DNA of 20,905 nucleotides from SVTX01 sp045612105 (GCA_045612105.1 JAZKYL010000100.1:1-20905), one strand, 5' to 3'; counted from the stretch's first letter, positions 13,801-20,905 are shown. A program made the numbers and translations. Notes: generated from the letters alone by a model not told the origin.

Positions 13801-14653
13801 TGTCATTTCGGATCTTCGGCTGATAATTAAGCTCGTTTACCTCGATCACGGTAACGAATGCCTTTGGGTCAACCTTTTTTACGTGATCCATCAGCAATCT
13901 GTACTCGTTTTTATCCACAATAACTACCGCTTCGTGGCGGGTGACGTTATCATAAGCTCCAATGCTCTCGTAAAGAGTTGCTCCGCTATGGAGATCGTGG
14001 AGAATATAGTCCACGATCTCATCAAGATTTTGAGAGATTATACATACTCTGCGCTTGACGTTGAGACCGAAGATGAATTTATCCACTATCATTCCGCTGA
14101 AATAGGTTCCCAGCACGCTTATGACCACGATCTTCGCGTCGGCATCGGGTACGAAAGCCGAGGTCAAAGCCACAGCGATACCCGAGACCGACACGGCGGT
14201 TCCAAGCCCCATTTTCAGATATTTGTTCATTATCTTCGCAACGATGTCAAGTCCACCCGAGGACGCGTTATGCGTAAACAGTATCGCCATCGCGATGCCG
14301 ACTACAAGTATGTAGCAAAGGGTATCAAGCAAAGGGTCGGCTGTCAGCGATTGAAAATTCGGGAAGAAAAATTCAAAAATGCCGAGAGACACGGGGACGA
14401 TTATCGATGCGTAAACGGTTTTCGCTCCGAATTCCCTGCCTATGAGCAGAAATCCCAGAAGCAGCATGATCACGTTGAAGATCAGTGAGATCACCGAAAT
14501 AGGCAGTGGGATATAGTAACTCAGCACCATAGCCAGAGCCGAGCCGCTACCGATAGCAATGTTTAAGGGTAACATAAAAAAATAGATCGCCGCCGCGGCA
14601 AACACCGCGCCGAAGGTTATGATAGAATACTCTTTTAAAATCCGTTTGAACAT
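13793..14653 (-). CDS. YitT-family membrane protein (with DUF2179 domain)
   Basis: 286 residues: five to six transmembrane helices (about 10-190), then a soluble C-terminal domain (about 205-285). The order matches the YitT/DUF161 family. HNASSGGLDIVAKIMNKY and VISVLGTYFSGMIVDKFIFG are characteristic of the membrane part; VKRRVCIISQNLDEIVDYI begins the DUF2179 domain. The transported substrate is not established for this family. AAAGGA precedes the ATG at 14653. It follows the beta-mannosidase gene by 20 bases on the same strand and is probably co-transcribed. Confidence 0.88.
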   Translation of the reverse strand: MFKRILKEYSIITFGAVFAAAAIYFFMLPLNIAIGSGSALAMVLSYYIPLPISVISLIFNVIMLLLGFLLIGREFGAKTVYASIIVPVSLGIFEFFFPNFQSLTADPLLDTLCYILVVGIAMAILFTHNASSGGLDIVAKIMNKYLKMGLGTAVSVSGIAVALTSAFVPDADAKIVVISVLGTYFSGMIVDKFIFGLNVKRRVCIISQNLDEIVDYILHDLHSGATLYESIGAYDNVTRHEAVVIVDKNEYRLLMDHVKKVDPKAFVTVIEVNELNYQPKIRNDKK

Positions 14654-14673
14654 AAAAAAATCCTTTCAAAACG

Positions 14674-17070
14674 CTAAATATTATATATTGATCTTAAAAC
14701 GATATTTTTCGCAGTGCCCGATAGTATGCGGACCCTTCTCCATCCTGCTTCCATATCGAAAAAGTTATCGTCAAGAACGAGGTCACCTTCAAGGACATCT
14801 ACATACACTCCTTTGGCAAATGCCTTACTGCGTATGATCATTTCGTCTCCGAAAATTTCATACTCAAGCTCGGGATCGACAAATTTGTAGTGCTTGGGAG
14901 CGCAGAAAAGCGTACTGCCTGAGCTTACCGTTTTGCCGTCGATCTCAAAAGAGAATGTCAGGTGATGCTTGTGAGGATCGATATCCGAAAGATCAATTTT
15001 CGGGAGCTCGGCAGACATACGGGGCAAGCTGACAGAGCTTTTTCCCTCTTTAATAACTCTGCTCTCTGCATCGCGTATCTGCCAATAAACAGTTCCGCTG
15101 ATATCCCTCAGGGTATCATTTGTAACGCAAAGCCCGGCGGATATCTCACGGCTGTACTGCCCGTCCTCTATATTGACATATCTGCGATTCTGTAGCTCAC
15201 CTATCTCTTCGCAGGAAATAAGAATGGGTGAGAAAAATCTTTTCGCGGCATATTGAAGAGCCTTGAATCTGCCGAAATAGTCGATACTCGACCAGCTTGT
15301 ACCGGGCCAGATATCGTTAAGTTGCCAATACAGCGCGCCATAGCACCTTTCTTTGTGCCGTCTCAGATGCTCGACTCTGTATTTTACCGACTCGGCTTGG
15401 GATAGCTGGGAGAGATAGATAAGGTCTTCAAAATTTGACGGGTATTTATAAAGCTTTGTCATCTGTGACAAGATCAGCTCGTTGCCGCCGAAGCTTCTCT
15501 GATGCCTCTCCATAACGTAACTGTTCAGATTTTTGTCCTCGGGCAGAGTGAAGCTCTCCACCGTCTTGATATCGGGAAGAGATTGAAAGCCGAACTCGCT
15601 GACGTAACGCTGAAATCTGTTTCTTGCCGAGATAAAATCGCTGTCCCAATCGTGACAGTCGCCGCTGCCCTCCCCGTTAGGATCGGCAAAGCCGCCGCCC
15701 GACGTGGGGGACGAGGGGATATATGGTATATACGGAGCAATTTTCGCAACGATTTGCGGAAATCTTCTCTCAAAAAGTTCAAAATAGACCTCTGTCAGAT
15801 ACTCTCGGTCACTTCTGCCCGAGATAGAGACGTAATCGTGGAAATGCCACTCGATCTCATTGTTTCCGCACACAAGACCTATGCAGGCGTGGTGACGAAT
15901 TCTTTTCAGATTCTGCTCCACCTCAAGAGAAACGTTCTCAAGCTCTCGCTCGTCAAAATCGTAGACCGAGCAGGCAAACATCAGGTCGAAAAAGACCACT
16001 AGTCCAAACTCGTCGCATATTTCAAAGAAGAAATCGTCGGGATAATAGCCGCCACCCCATACCCTTACGGTATTGAAATTGGCATTTTTGCAATGAGTCA
16101 GAAGCTCTCTCGTCCGCTCGGAAGTAATTCGGCTGAAAATGTTGTCCTCAGGGATGTAATCCGCGCCCATAGCGAACATATCCACACCGTTTATCTCGTG
16201 ATAGAAGCTCTCTCCATACTGATCCTTGCGTCTTATAAGCTTCATCTCTCGCAGACCGATTTTCAGACGTTTTTCGTCAACGATTTCGCCGTTTTCAAGC
16301 AAATTCACTTGAATTTCGTACAAATTCTGCTCGCCAAGACCGTTAGGCCACCAGAGCTTAGGATTCTTGACCTCATTTTCGGCATTAGCAACCAAAATCG
16401 ACTCATATCCGTTGGGGGATGTCATTTTTATCTCGATCTCTCCGCCGTCACACTTGATCTTCGGTGTCAAAAACACGCGTCCGTCCAAGTGCAGCTGTAA
16501 AAATTCAACGTCAAGCAGCTCCGCACTGTCTTTTTCAAGCAAATAAACGTCGCGCCATATTCCCGCATCGGGAAGTCGGGGACCCCAATCCCAGCCCATC
16601 ATAGAGTGGGCTTTTCTGACGTAAGGGTATCCAACCATACAGTCGGTTGCGCCGAAAAGTCGGCTCTTTTCGTTTTTCTCACGCATATATGGAACGACGG
16701 GATGACAGACCACCGAAAGATCATTTTCGCCGTCACGCAAAAATTCACTTACTTCAAAGCCGTATTTCAGGTGCATATTGTTGGTTTCTGCCACAAGCTT
16801 GCCGTTGAGATAGACCGAACACAGTGTATCCAAACCCTCGAAAACGAGAAATGTCTTGTTTTTTGTGCGCTTATGCTCGAATTTGCGCAGGAATGTGAAC
16901 TCCTTTTCTCCAAGGGCGGTATAAATATCCTCATTGTCTCTGAAATAGGGATCGGGCAAAATATGATTGTCAATGTGCAAAAAGGAATACACCGACCCGG
17001 GGATATTTCCCGAGACCTTGTATCCATTTCCGCTCATTTGCCATATACCGGTAAGATATGTTTTTTTCAT
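14674..17070 (-). CDS. GH2 beta-mannosidase
   Basis: 798 residues, cytoplasmic. Beta-mannosidase signatures of GH2: GWDWGP (159-164), GADYIPEDN (302-310), NTVRVWGGGYY (333-343), acid/base E405 in CGNNEIEW and nucleophile E492 in YVSEFGFQSLP; YGALYWQLNDIWPGTSW lies near the barrel end. It releases mannose from the non-reducing end of beta-mannosides, for example manno-oligosaccharides or the Man-beta-1,4-GlcNAc core of N-glycans. The frame is open to 17103, but the ATG at 17070 has GGAGGG 5-6 bases upstream and begins exactly at the conserved KKTYLTGIWQM segment, so it is preferred. No signal peptide. It is first of a two-gene operon with the YitT-like gene. Confidence 0.95.
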   Translation of the reverse strand: MKKTYLTGIWQMSGNGYKVSGNIPGSVYSFLHIDNHILPDPYFRDNEDIYTALGEKEFTFLRKFEHKRTKNKTFLVFEGLDTLCSVYLNGKLVAETNNMHLKYGFEVSEFLRDGENDLSVVCHPVVPYMREKNEKSRLFGATDCMVGYPYVRKAHSMMGWDWGPRLPDAGIWRDVYLLEKDSAELLDVEFLQLHLDGRVFLTPKIKCDGGEIEIKMTSPNGYESILVANAENEVKNPKLWWPNGLGEQNLYEIQVNLLENGEIVDEKRLKIGLREMKLIRRKDQYGESFYHEINGVDMFAMGADYIPEDNIFSRITSERTRELLTHCKNANFNTVRVWGGGYYPDDFFFEICDEFGLVVFFDLMFACSVYDFDERELENVSLEVEQNLKRIRHHACIGLVCGNNEIEWHFHDYVSISGRSDREYLTEVYFELFERRFPQIVAKIAPYIPYIPSSPTSGGGFADPNGEGSGDCHDWDSDFISARNRFQRYVSEFGFQSLPDIKTVESFTLPEDKNLNSYVMERHQRSFGGNELILSQMTKLYKYPSNFEDLIYLSQLSQAESVKYRVEHLRRHKERCYGALYWQLNDIWPGTSWSSIDYFGRFKALQYAAKRFFSPILISCEEIGELQNRRYVNIEDGQYSREISAGLCVTNDTLRDISGTVYWQIRDAESRVIKEGKSSVSLPRMSAELPKIDLSDIDPHKHHLTFSFEIDGKTVSSGSTLFCAPKHYKFVDPELEYEIFGDEMIIRSKAFAKGVYVDVLEGDLVLDDNFFDMEAGWRRVRILSGTAKNIVLRSIYNI

Positions 17071-17122
17071 TTCACCCTCCGTTTTGTCGCATTTCTGCCG
17101 CAAAAAACACTTTTACTTATAA

Positions 17123-17151
17123 ATTATAGCACAATACAGTATATTTTTCAA
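17123..17151 (-). promoter_or_regulatory. Promoter of the beta-mannosidase operon
   Basis: On the minus strand, -35 TTGAAA (17151-17146), 17-base spacer, extended -10 TGC-TATAAT (hexamer 17128-17123), about 50 bases upstream of the ATG at 17070. Confidence 0.75.
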
Positions 17152-17161
17152 GTATATATGA

Positions 17162-17192
17162 AAAACGTCCCGAAAAATTTTCGGGGCGTTTT
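17162..17192 (-). terminator. Terminator of the MBL-fold hydrolase gene
   Basis: A 15-base stem (17162-17176 with 17178-17192, one G-T pair and a very tight turn) lies 7 bases past the stop of the gene at 17200. On the minus strand it ends in CGTTTTTC. It separates this gene from the beta-mannosidase promoter. Confidence 0.85.
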
Positions 17193-17199
17193 GTTTATG

Positions 17200-17841
17200 T
17201 CAATTTATCAGCCTTTTCGCTATCCCGATGCAAAGATCAAGATATTTTTCCACCTCGCCCTCGCCCTCGGCAATGCTGCCAAGAGGGTCGTATTCGTGAG
17301 CCGTGACGATTCGGGAGATATTCATTCCTTTGAGTTTTTCGCAGGACTCAATATACAAGGACGGGAAACCGATACCGTTTCTGTACTTCCCTACACCCTC
17401 AAGCTGAAGGCAATCCCCTGACAAGAGAGTTTTCGTCTTCAGATCAAGAAAACCAACGCTATGCTCGGTATGTCCGGGCAGAGAAACCACCTGCAAGCGC
17501 CCTCCGATAAGCTCTCCGTCGATCAAAGGCAAAAATCTCGGACTATCGAAAGCAAACGATGCTCTGATCGTGGTGTTTCTTGCCAATTCAAGCAAACGCA
17601 TAGCGCCACCCGCGTGATCGCCGTGGTTGTGTGTCAGAAGCAAATGTCTGACACTTTCAATGGGTATTTTCAGCTCCTCAAGTGCGGGGATTATGTAATT
17701 ATCCACGTCTGTGGAGTATGTCGCAGAGTCAACAAGTGCAACGCCGCCGTTGCAATGTACTACGTAGACCGTGGTTGTCACGTCGCCCTCAAATGGGATC
17801 AAAATGCGGAAAAGCCCCGAGCCAAGATTATCGATTTTCAT
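17200..17841 (-). CDS. MBL-fold metallohydrolase
   Basis: 213 residues of the metallo-beta-lactamase fold. LTHNHGDHAGG (69-79) gives H71, H73, D75 and H76; H124 in PGHTEHSVG, D143 in SGDCLQ and H182 in VTAHEYDP complete a two-metal site. The arrangement resembles glyoxalase II and related thioester or phosphodiester hydrolases more than beta-lactamases. The exact substrate cannot be called. The ATG at 17841 has a GAAAGGCGGTGG stretch upstream. It has its own promoter (17865-17893) and terminator and appears monocistronic. Confidence 0.88.
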   Translation of the reverse strand: MKIDNLGSGLFRILIPFEGDVTTTVYVVHCNGGVALVDSATYSTDVDNYIIPALEELKIPIESVRHLLLTHNHGDHAGGAMRLLELARNTTIRASFAFDSPRFLPLIDGELIGGRLQVVSLPGHTEHSVGFLDLKTKTLLSGDCLQLEGVGKYRNGIGFPSLYIESCEKLKGMNISRIVTAHEYDPLGSIAEGEGEVEKYLDLCIGIAKRLIN

Positions 17842-17864
17842 AATGCCACCGCCTTTCTACGTGT

Positions 17865-17893
17865 ATTTTACCACACAACAAAAGTCTTGTCAA
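17865..17893 (-). promoter_or_regulatory. Promoter of the MBL-fold hydrolase gene
   Basis: On the minus strand, -35 TTGACA (17893-17888), 17-base spacer, extended -10 TGG-TAAAAT (hexamer 17870-17865). The -35 overlaps the TGA stop of the upstream XRE gene (17892-17890), so the two genes are packed without a terminator between them. Confidence 0.75.
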
Positions 17894-18960
17894 GGCTCTG
17901 ATTCCTCAGAAATCTTGTTTTTGCTTATTGCATCGCGTATCATTCCGACCACTAAAAAGGAAATTGCTAAAACCAGCAGTGTTAAGCAGATCAAAAGATG
18001 GATGTTTGTCTCGATCTGTTCGCCCTGCCAGGAAAGCAGATTGGCATTGAAAATATTGGCATCGTCGATCTCGCGTTGTAATGCTTCATTTTTACTTTTC
18101 AAAAACAGCGGCGGCAGATACAAAAAAGCATTGGTTAAAAACAAAATGATACTCGTCTTCAAAAATCTGTTGATTTTCAAAAATCTTACGCTCAAAAGCA
18201 GATTCAATATGAGATAAACGACCACCGTAATAGGCAACGCAATGCTCCAGACCCACCAAGCGTCACTATAGCCGTTCACCATCGTGAAAACGTTGATCAC
18301 GGTAAGTAGAATTCCCAAAAATACAAAATCGATAGCAATAGAAATAAAATCGTTAAATTTTCTGATCTTCGCGAAAATTTCATATTTTGATATAATTATC
18401 GGCATAAAGACAATAATCAATCCCAAAAAAGTTGCCAGAGTCGGAATCCAAAACCAATTACCGCCCGTATAAATGCAACACACACCCAAAAGCAGCACAA
18501 GCGCAAGATAGGACGACAGCGGAAGTAAGATTAGCTTGTGTTTTTTGAGAAAACCGGGCAGATTTGTGAATGTAAACGAAAGCAACAACGCTGAAAGGAC
18601 GATCCAGAACCAGGACAGCGTTTTATTGACCGCCAAATTAACAATAAAGCAGGTCAAAAGCGTGATTCCATATCCAATATAGAAGAATAAGCTCCAGGAA
18701 AAGGTCAGTGTGCGCCATTTTTTCGCTTGCGCCCTCTCTTCCCTTGCTTTATTGTCAACGCTGGCGGTTATCAGCTCGTGCTCTGAAACGCCAAGGATCT
18801 CCGACAGCTTTGGAAGCAGAGTTATGTCTGGATGCGCCACGTCTCGCTCCCATTTGCTGACCGCAGATTCCGAAACAAATAATATTTTTGACAGTTCCTT
18901 TTGCGTCAAGTTTTTTTCCTGTCGCTTTTGCCGCAAAAATTCACCAAAGCTATTTTTCAT
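17890..18960 (-). CDS. XRE-type regulator fused to a multi-pass membrane domain
   Basis: 356 residues. The first ~65 form a Cro/CI helix-turn-helix: FLRQKRQEKNLTQKELSKIL and VSESAVSKWERDVAHPD, then LLPKLSEILGVSEHEL. Residues about 80-345 hold around nine hydrophobic helices with short loops; one longer extracytoplasmic segment (about 285-325) lies before the last helix. This is a one-component, membrane-embedded regulator design seen in Firmicutes, in which the membrane part may sense envelope or transport state. The signal and targets are unknown. The ATG at 18960 has GAGGT upstream and its own promoter. The gene ends within the promoter of the MBL gene, so read-through co-transcription is possible. 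Confidence 0.85.
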   Translation of the reverse strand: MKNSFGEFLRQKRQEKNLTQKELSKILFVSESAVSKWERDVAHPDITLLPKLSEILGVSEHELITASVDNKAREERAQAKKWRTLTFSWSLFFYIGYGITLLTCFIVNLAVNKTLSWFWIVLSALLLSFTFTNLPGFLKKHKLILLPLSSYLALVLLLGVCCIYTGGNWFWIPTLATFLGLIIVFMPIIISKYEIFAKIRKFNDFISIAIDFVFLGILLTVINVFTMVNGYSDAWWVWSIALPITVVVYLILNLLLSVRFLKINRFLKTSIILFLTNAFLYLPPLFLKSKNEALQREIDDANIFNANLLSWQGEQIETNIHLLICLTLLVLAISFLVVGMIRDAISKNKISEESEP

Positions 18961-18995
18961 TATTTTTTACCTCAACACGCTATTAGTTTGATTTA

Positions 18996-19024
18996 ATTAT
19001 AGCAAAAAAACTGCTGTTTTGCAA
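18996..19024 (-). promoter_or_regulatory. Promoter of the XRE-membrane regulator
   Basis: On the minus strand, -35 TTGCAA (19024-19019), 17-base spacer, extended -10 TGC-TATAAT (hexamer 19001-18996), about 35 bases upstream of the ATG at 18960. Confidence 0.72.
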
Positions 19025-19072
19025 TGCTTTGGCACTAAATTACCTACTTGAAGGTTTTTCAAGTGCAAAAAA

Positions 19073-19090
19073 CAACCGAGCTAAAGGTGT
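19073..19090 (-). pseudogene. 18-base 5' fragment of a tRNA-Lys-like gene
   Basis: This stretch matches the first 18 bases of the intact tRNA-Lys (19604-19621) at 16 positions, on the same strand, and ends exactly where that tRNA begins. The rest of a tRNA is absent to the left (lower coordinates). It is a truncated tRNA remnant. Confidence 0.6.
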
Positions 19091-19114
19091 AAATAAGATA
19101 CAGATGGCTTCTAG

Positions 19115-19187
19115 CTCCCACTGTTTGACTCGAATCAGCGACTCCCTGATTAACAGTTAGGTGCCACACCAACTGAGCTAAGGCGAA
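19115..19187 (-). pseudogene. Degenerate tRNA-Asn (anticodon GTT)
   Basis: The tRNA outline is plain: TTAGCTCAGTTGG D-arm and anticodon loop CTGTTAA with GTT. But the arms no longer pair: one mismatch in the anticodon stem, three of five T-stem pairs lost, two of seven acceptor pairs lost, D-stem damaged, and CTA where CCA would be. It is therefore probably a dead tRNA-Asn copy. A functional tRNA-Asn should exist elsewhere in the genome. Confidence 0.7.
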
Positions 19188-19216
19188 CAAAACACAAAAA
19201 ATCCATTTAGATCTTG

Positions 19217-19346
19217 GGTGCACCGCAAGGTGAAGTTTTGCGTGAGCAAAACTCACCATTTCGAGCATTTATGCTCGAAATATGGACTCATGAACTCGGG
19301 TCGCGATAGCGACAGGTTTGCGAAGCCTTTTACGTAGCAAACTGTC
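19217..19346. repeat. Cluster of short hairpins, related to the arrays
   Basis: In order: CACC-GCAA-GGTG (19221-19232); AGTTTTGC-GTGA-GCAAAACT (19234-19253), which extends by GGTG/CACC to an alternative 12-pair stem that excludes the first hairpin; TTTCGAGCAT-TT-ATGCTCGAAA (19259-19280); GTCGC-GATA-GCGAC (19300-19313); and GACAG(G)TTTGC with GCAAACTGTC (19311-19346). The word TATGGACTCA (19281-19290) resembles the TATGGAATCA spacer of the 19656-19821 array. No open frame is supported. Confidence 0.65.
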
Positions 19347-19391
19347 TCGAGGGCGATGTGCCTGAAAGGTGCTTTTAAATGGGACTTCAGG

Positions 19392-19489
19392 GACTCAGAA
19401 CCCTCACGTGCGCCAAAGATACATTGAAATTGAAGTAATCTCAGCGCACGTCGAATACCGCCGCTTCGCGGGGTAGCGGGTTCTGAGTC
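19392..19489. other. Nested inverted-repeat element (three-stem RNA-like fold)
   Basis: A 12-base outer stem (GACTCAGAACCC 19392-19403 with GGGTTCTGAGTC 19478-19489) encloses an 8-base stem (ACGTGCGC 19406-19413 with GCGCACGT 19444-19451, 30-base loop) and a hairpin at 19456-19475 (TACC/GGTA plus CCGC/GCGG). Together they form a three-way junction. The left arm is embedded in sequence resembling the 3' part of tRNA-Lys. It is not a recognised RNA family. Between 18961 and 19545 nothing protein-coding is supported. Confidence 0.5.
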
Positions 19490-19503
19490 GTGGAATATAC
19501 AAG

Positions 19504-19546
19504 ATAAATGAAAAAAGAGTAGCGTTGCTACTCTTTTTTCATTTAT
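19504..19546 (-). terminator. Terminator of tRNA-Lys
   Basis: A perfect 20-base stem (19504-19523 with 19527-19546) with a 3-base loop (GTT). On the minus strand the right part of the hairpin ends in CTCTTTTTTCATTTAT, giving a U-rich end just after the tRNA 3' end. Confidence 0.85.
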
Positions 19547-19621
19547 GGTGCACCTTCAGGGACTCGAACCCGGGACCCACTGATTAAGAGTCAGTTGCTC
19601 TACCAACTGAGCTAAAGGTGC
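19546..19621 (-). tRNA. tRNA-Lys (anticodon CTT)
   Basis: On the minus strand, acceptor GCACCTT pairs with AAGGTGC; discriminator A and an encoded CCA (19548-19546) follow. Anticodon stem ACTGA/TCAGT encloses loop CTCTTAA with CTT, reading AAG. The T-arm GGGTTCGAGTCCC is intact. It is the only intact tRNA in this cluster. A weak extended -10 (TGT-TACTAT, hexamer 19634-19629) lies upstream with no good -35, so expression may be modest or from read-through. Confidence 0.96.
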
Positions 19622-19655
19622 TGGGCTCATAGTACAAAAATGCAACTTAACAAAT

Positions 19656-19821
19656 CACGCCAAAGGCGTGTATGGAATCAAGGCGTCAGCCTTGTATGGA
19701 ATCATCACAAAGTGATGTATGGAATCAATCCGAAGGAAGATACACGCTACGCGTGATGCCATACGCCTGCGGCGATTACATACTCGCTCACGCGAGATTA
19801 CATACCAATCCTTCGGATTGG
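19656..19821. repeat. Second array of eight short hairpins with orientation-switching spacers
   Basis: Hairpins at 19656-19670, 19679-19694, 19703-19717, a decayed unit about 19729-19738, 19743-19755, 19764-19774, 19783-19796 and 19805-19821, with stems of 4-7 pairs and loops of 3-4. Spacers in the left half are exactly TATGGAATCA (19671, 19695, 19718). In the right half they appear reversed as GATGCCATAC and GATTACATAC. The architecture matches 5511-5695, with a related TATnnnATCA spacer. It lies upstream of tRNA-Lys. Confidence 0.9.
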
Positions 19822-19823
19822 AT

Positions 19824-19857
19824 AGAAAAAAGCAAGTCTTTCGACTTGCTTTTTTCT
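19824..19857 (-). terminator. Terminator of the FAD-oxidoreductase gene
   Basis: A 15-base stem (19824-19838 with 19843-19857), loop TTTC, with A- and T-runs on the arms that allow bidirectional use. It is about 53 bases past the stop codon at 19911, between that gene and the hairpin array. Confidence 0.85.
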
Positions 19858-19910
19858 TGAGTTCATAGAACAAAATTACAACTTGTAGAAAAGTCAAAAA
19901 TGATTGTTAT

Positions 19911-20905
19911 TTATACACCAATATACGCACCGTTTCTTTTCAACTCGTTTTGCAATTCCTTAACATCGATTTCGCGTACTGTGCAATTTTGTTTTACGGC
20001 TAATCCAACCGCAGAGCCCGCCGCTTCACCGATACAACATACAACAGGCATAATTCTGTACGATGCTTGAGCTCCGTGATCCGAGGAGATACATCTTCCG
20101 GCTACCAGAAGATTTTCCGCACTCTTCGGAATCAGGCTACGATAAGGAATGGTATAATATTCCCCTGCCGGAAAATAGTAATGACTGGTTCCCGTGCCCT
20201 CGGGATTGTGAATGTCAATATCATAGTTGCAGGCAGCGATCCCATCATCAAACTTCACAAAATTTCTGCAATCTTGTTCAGTCAATACGTAATCTCCAAC
20301 GATCATGCGGCTTTCCCTCACGCCAATCTCCGCCGCAGTCATCATCAAAAAGCTATTTTCAAGTCCGTCGGCATGCCTTTTCATAAAGTCATATATTTCA
20401 TACACCTGCTTGCGAGCCAGCACCTCTGCCTCTGTTACCTCTTCCGGTGAGGTGGGATTCTTCCTGACCACTCTTGTGGTATTGAAATGAAGTACGTTGT
20501 GTATAGGCGTTCTAAATACAAGGATATTTTCTCTTGGATTGATAAGCTCTCCCGCCGCAAGACTTTGTGCATGCGAAATTTTTAATCTTTCTCTGCTTGC
20601 ATAAAATTTTTCAACGTCCACATTTCCAACGCGGAAGCACAATGTCATAGGCTGACACAAATGATCCGGCTCTCTGCCAAGTACCGTAGGACATCCCGCA
20701 AGATACGCAAGTTGTGCATCTCCGGTAGCGTCAATAAAATAATCTGCTTCTATCTGCATTTCTCCGCTTTTGGTAGCAACAGTAACAGACACAACACGGT
20801 CAGCGCATGTATTTGCACAGAAAATATATGCATGGAAAAGCAGGTCGATATTTGCTTCGATCACCATTTCATTCAAAATATATTTCAGCTCTTCTTCCAA
20901 AAAGC
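19911..20905 (-). CDS. FAD-dependent oxidoreductase, N-terminus beyond the window
   Basis: At least 330 residues; the frame is open through the window edge, so the start and the N-terminal Rossmann GxGxxG motif are missing. The apparent TTG start near 20900 is not real. Features fit the FAD_oxidored family: IEADYFIDATGDAQLAYLAG near the start, PAGEYYTIPYRSLIP, and the C-terminal FAD-contact segment ENLLVAGRCISSDHGAQASY followed by GEAAGSAVGLAVKQ. Such enzymes oxidise or reduce sugars and polyols or are of unknown role, and often sit in carbohydrate loci. It ends at TAA 19911 and is followed by a strong terminator. Product specificity is not determinable. Confidence 0.82.
   Translation of the reverse strand, partial: FLEEELKYILNEMVIEANIDLLFHAYIFCANTCADRVVSVTVATKSGEMQIEADYFIDATGDAQLAYLAGCPTVLGREPDHLCQPMTLCFRVGNVDVEKFYASRERLKISHAQSLAAGELINPRENILVFRTPIHNVLHFNTTRVVRKNPTSPEEVTEAEVLARKQVYEIYDFMKRHADGLENSFLMMTAAEIGVRESRMIVGDYVLTEQDCRNFVKFDDGIAACNYDIDIHNPEGTGTSHYYFPAGEYYTIPYRSLIPKSAENLLVAGRCISSDHGAQASYRIMPVVCCIGEAAGSAVGLAVKQNCTVREIDVKELQNELKRNGAYIGV

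Noticed and set aside
19656..19821. Integron attC sites
   Set aside because: Stems are only 4-7 pairs, and there are no R/L box motifs (RYYYAAC/GTTRRRY), integrase or gene cassettes.
20063..20450. Plus-strand open frames opposite the oxidoreductase
   Set aside because: They are shadows of the FAD-oxidoreductase gene, which has recognisable FAD-family segments.

Overview
The window looks like a chromosomal segment from an anaerobic, probably gut-associated Firmicute of the class Clostridia. The evidence is the AGGAGG-type ribosome binding sites, sigma-A promoters close to TTGACA/TATAAT with a 17-base spacer (many with an extended TGn -10), short U-tract terminators, and families typical of that group: GPH symporters, AraC regulators, MscL, YitT, PnuC and cytoplasmic glycosidases. 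No rRNA, transposase, integrase, phage gene or CRISPR is visible. The genus cannot be named from the sequence alone.

Layout. 1-5150, minus strand: a three-gene sugar operon (GH39-like glycosidase, small SGNH hydrolase, GH63/GH37-like alpha/alpha-barrel glycosidase), followed by a separately promoted pair, a PnuC-like transporter overlapping an AraC regulator. 5243-5721, plus: a near-consensus promoter, tRNA-Thr(TGT), tRNA-Tyr(GTA), a terminator and an array of short hairpins. 5743-6503: an AT-rich two-gene unit (four-helix-bundle protein plus an unknown protein). 6573-13722: a sugar-use region with a TIM-barrel isomerase/epimerase, an AraC regulator behind a leader terminator, a GPH sugar:cation symporter, a GH2 beta-galactosidase-like enzyme with an unusual C-terminal membrane anchor, and an enlarged MscL channel. 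13793-18960, minus: YitT, GH2 beta-mannosidase, an MBL-fold hydrolase and a membrane-embedded XRE regulator. 18961-19910: tRNA-Lys(CTT), a decayed tRNA-Asn, tRNA fragments, structured inverted repeats and a second hairpin array. 19911-end: an FAD-dependent oxidoreductase whose N-terminus lies outside the window.

How it fits together. None of the four glycosidases has a signal peptide, so the region appears built to import oligosaccharides (GPH symporter) and degrade them in the cytoplasm with beta-mannosidase, beta-galactosidase-like, GH39-like and alpha/alpha-barrel activities. The SGNH enzyme may remove acyl groups. The AraC regulator at 7759 is the obvious candidate to control the symporter and GH2 genes: both have TTCAC repeats spaced exactly 11 bases apart upstream.

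Most unusual structures: two eight-unit hairpin arrays, each beside tRNA genes, whose stems differ but whose spacers are conserved and switch orientation in the middle; a tRNA graveyard with nested inverted repeats; a strong promoter followed within about 20 bases of the predicted start by a long hairpin and U-tract ahead of the AraC gene; and the tail-anchored GH2 enzyme next to MscL.
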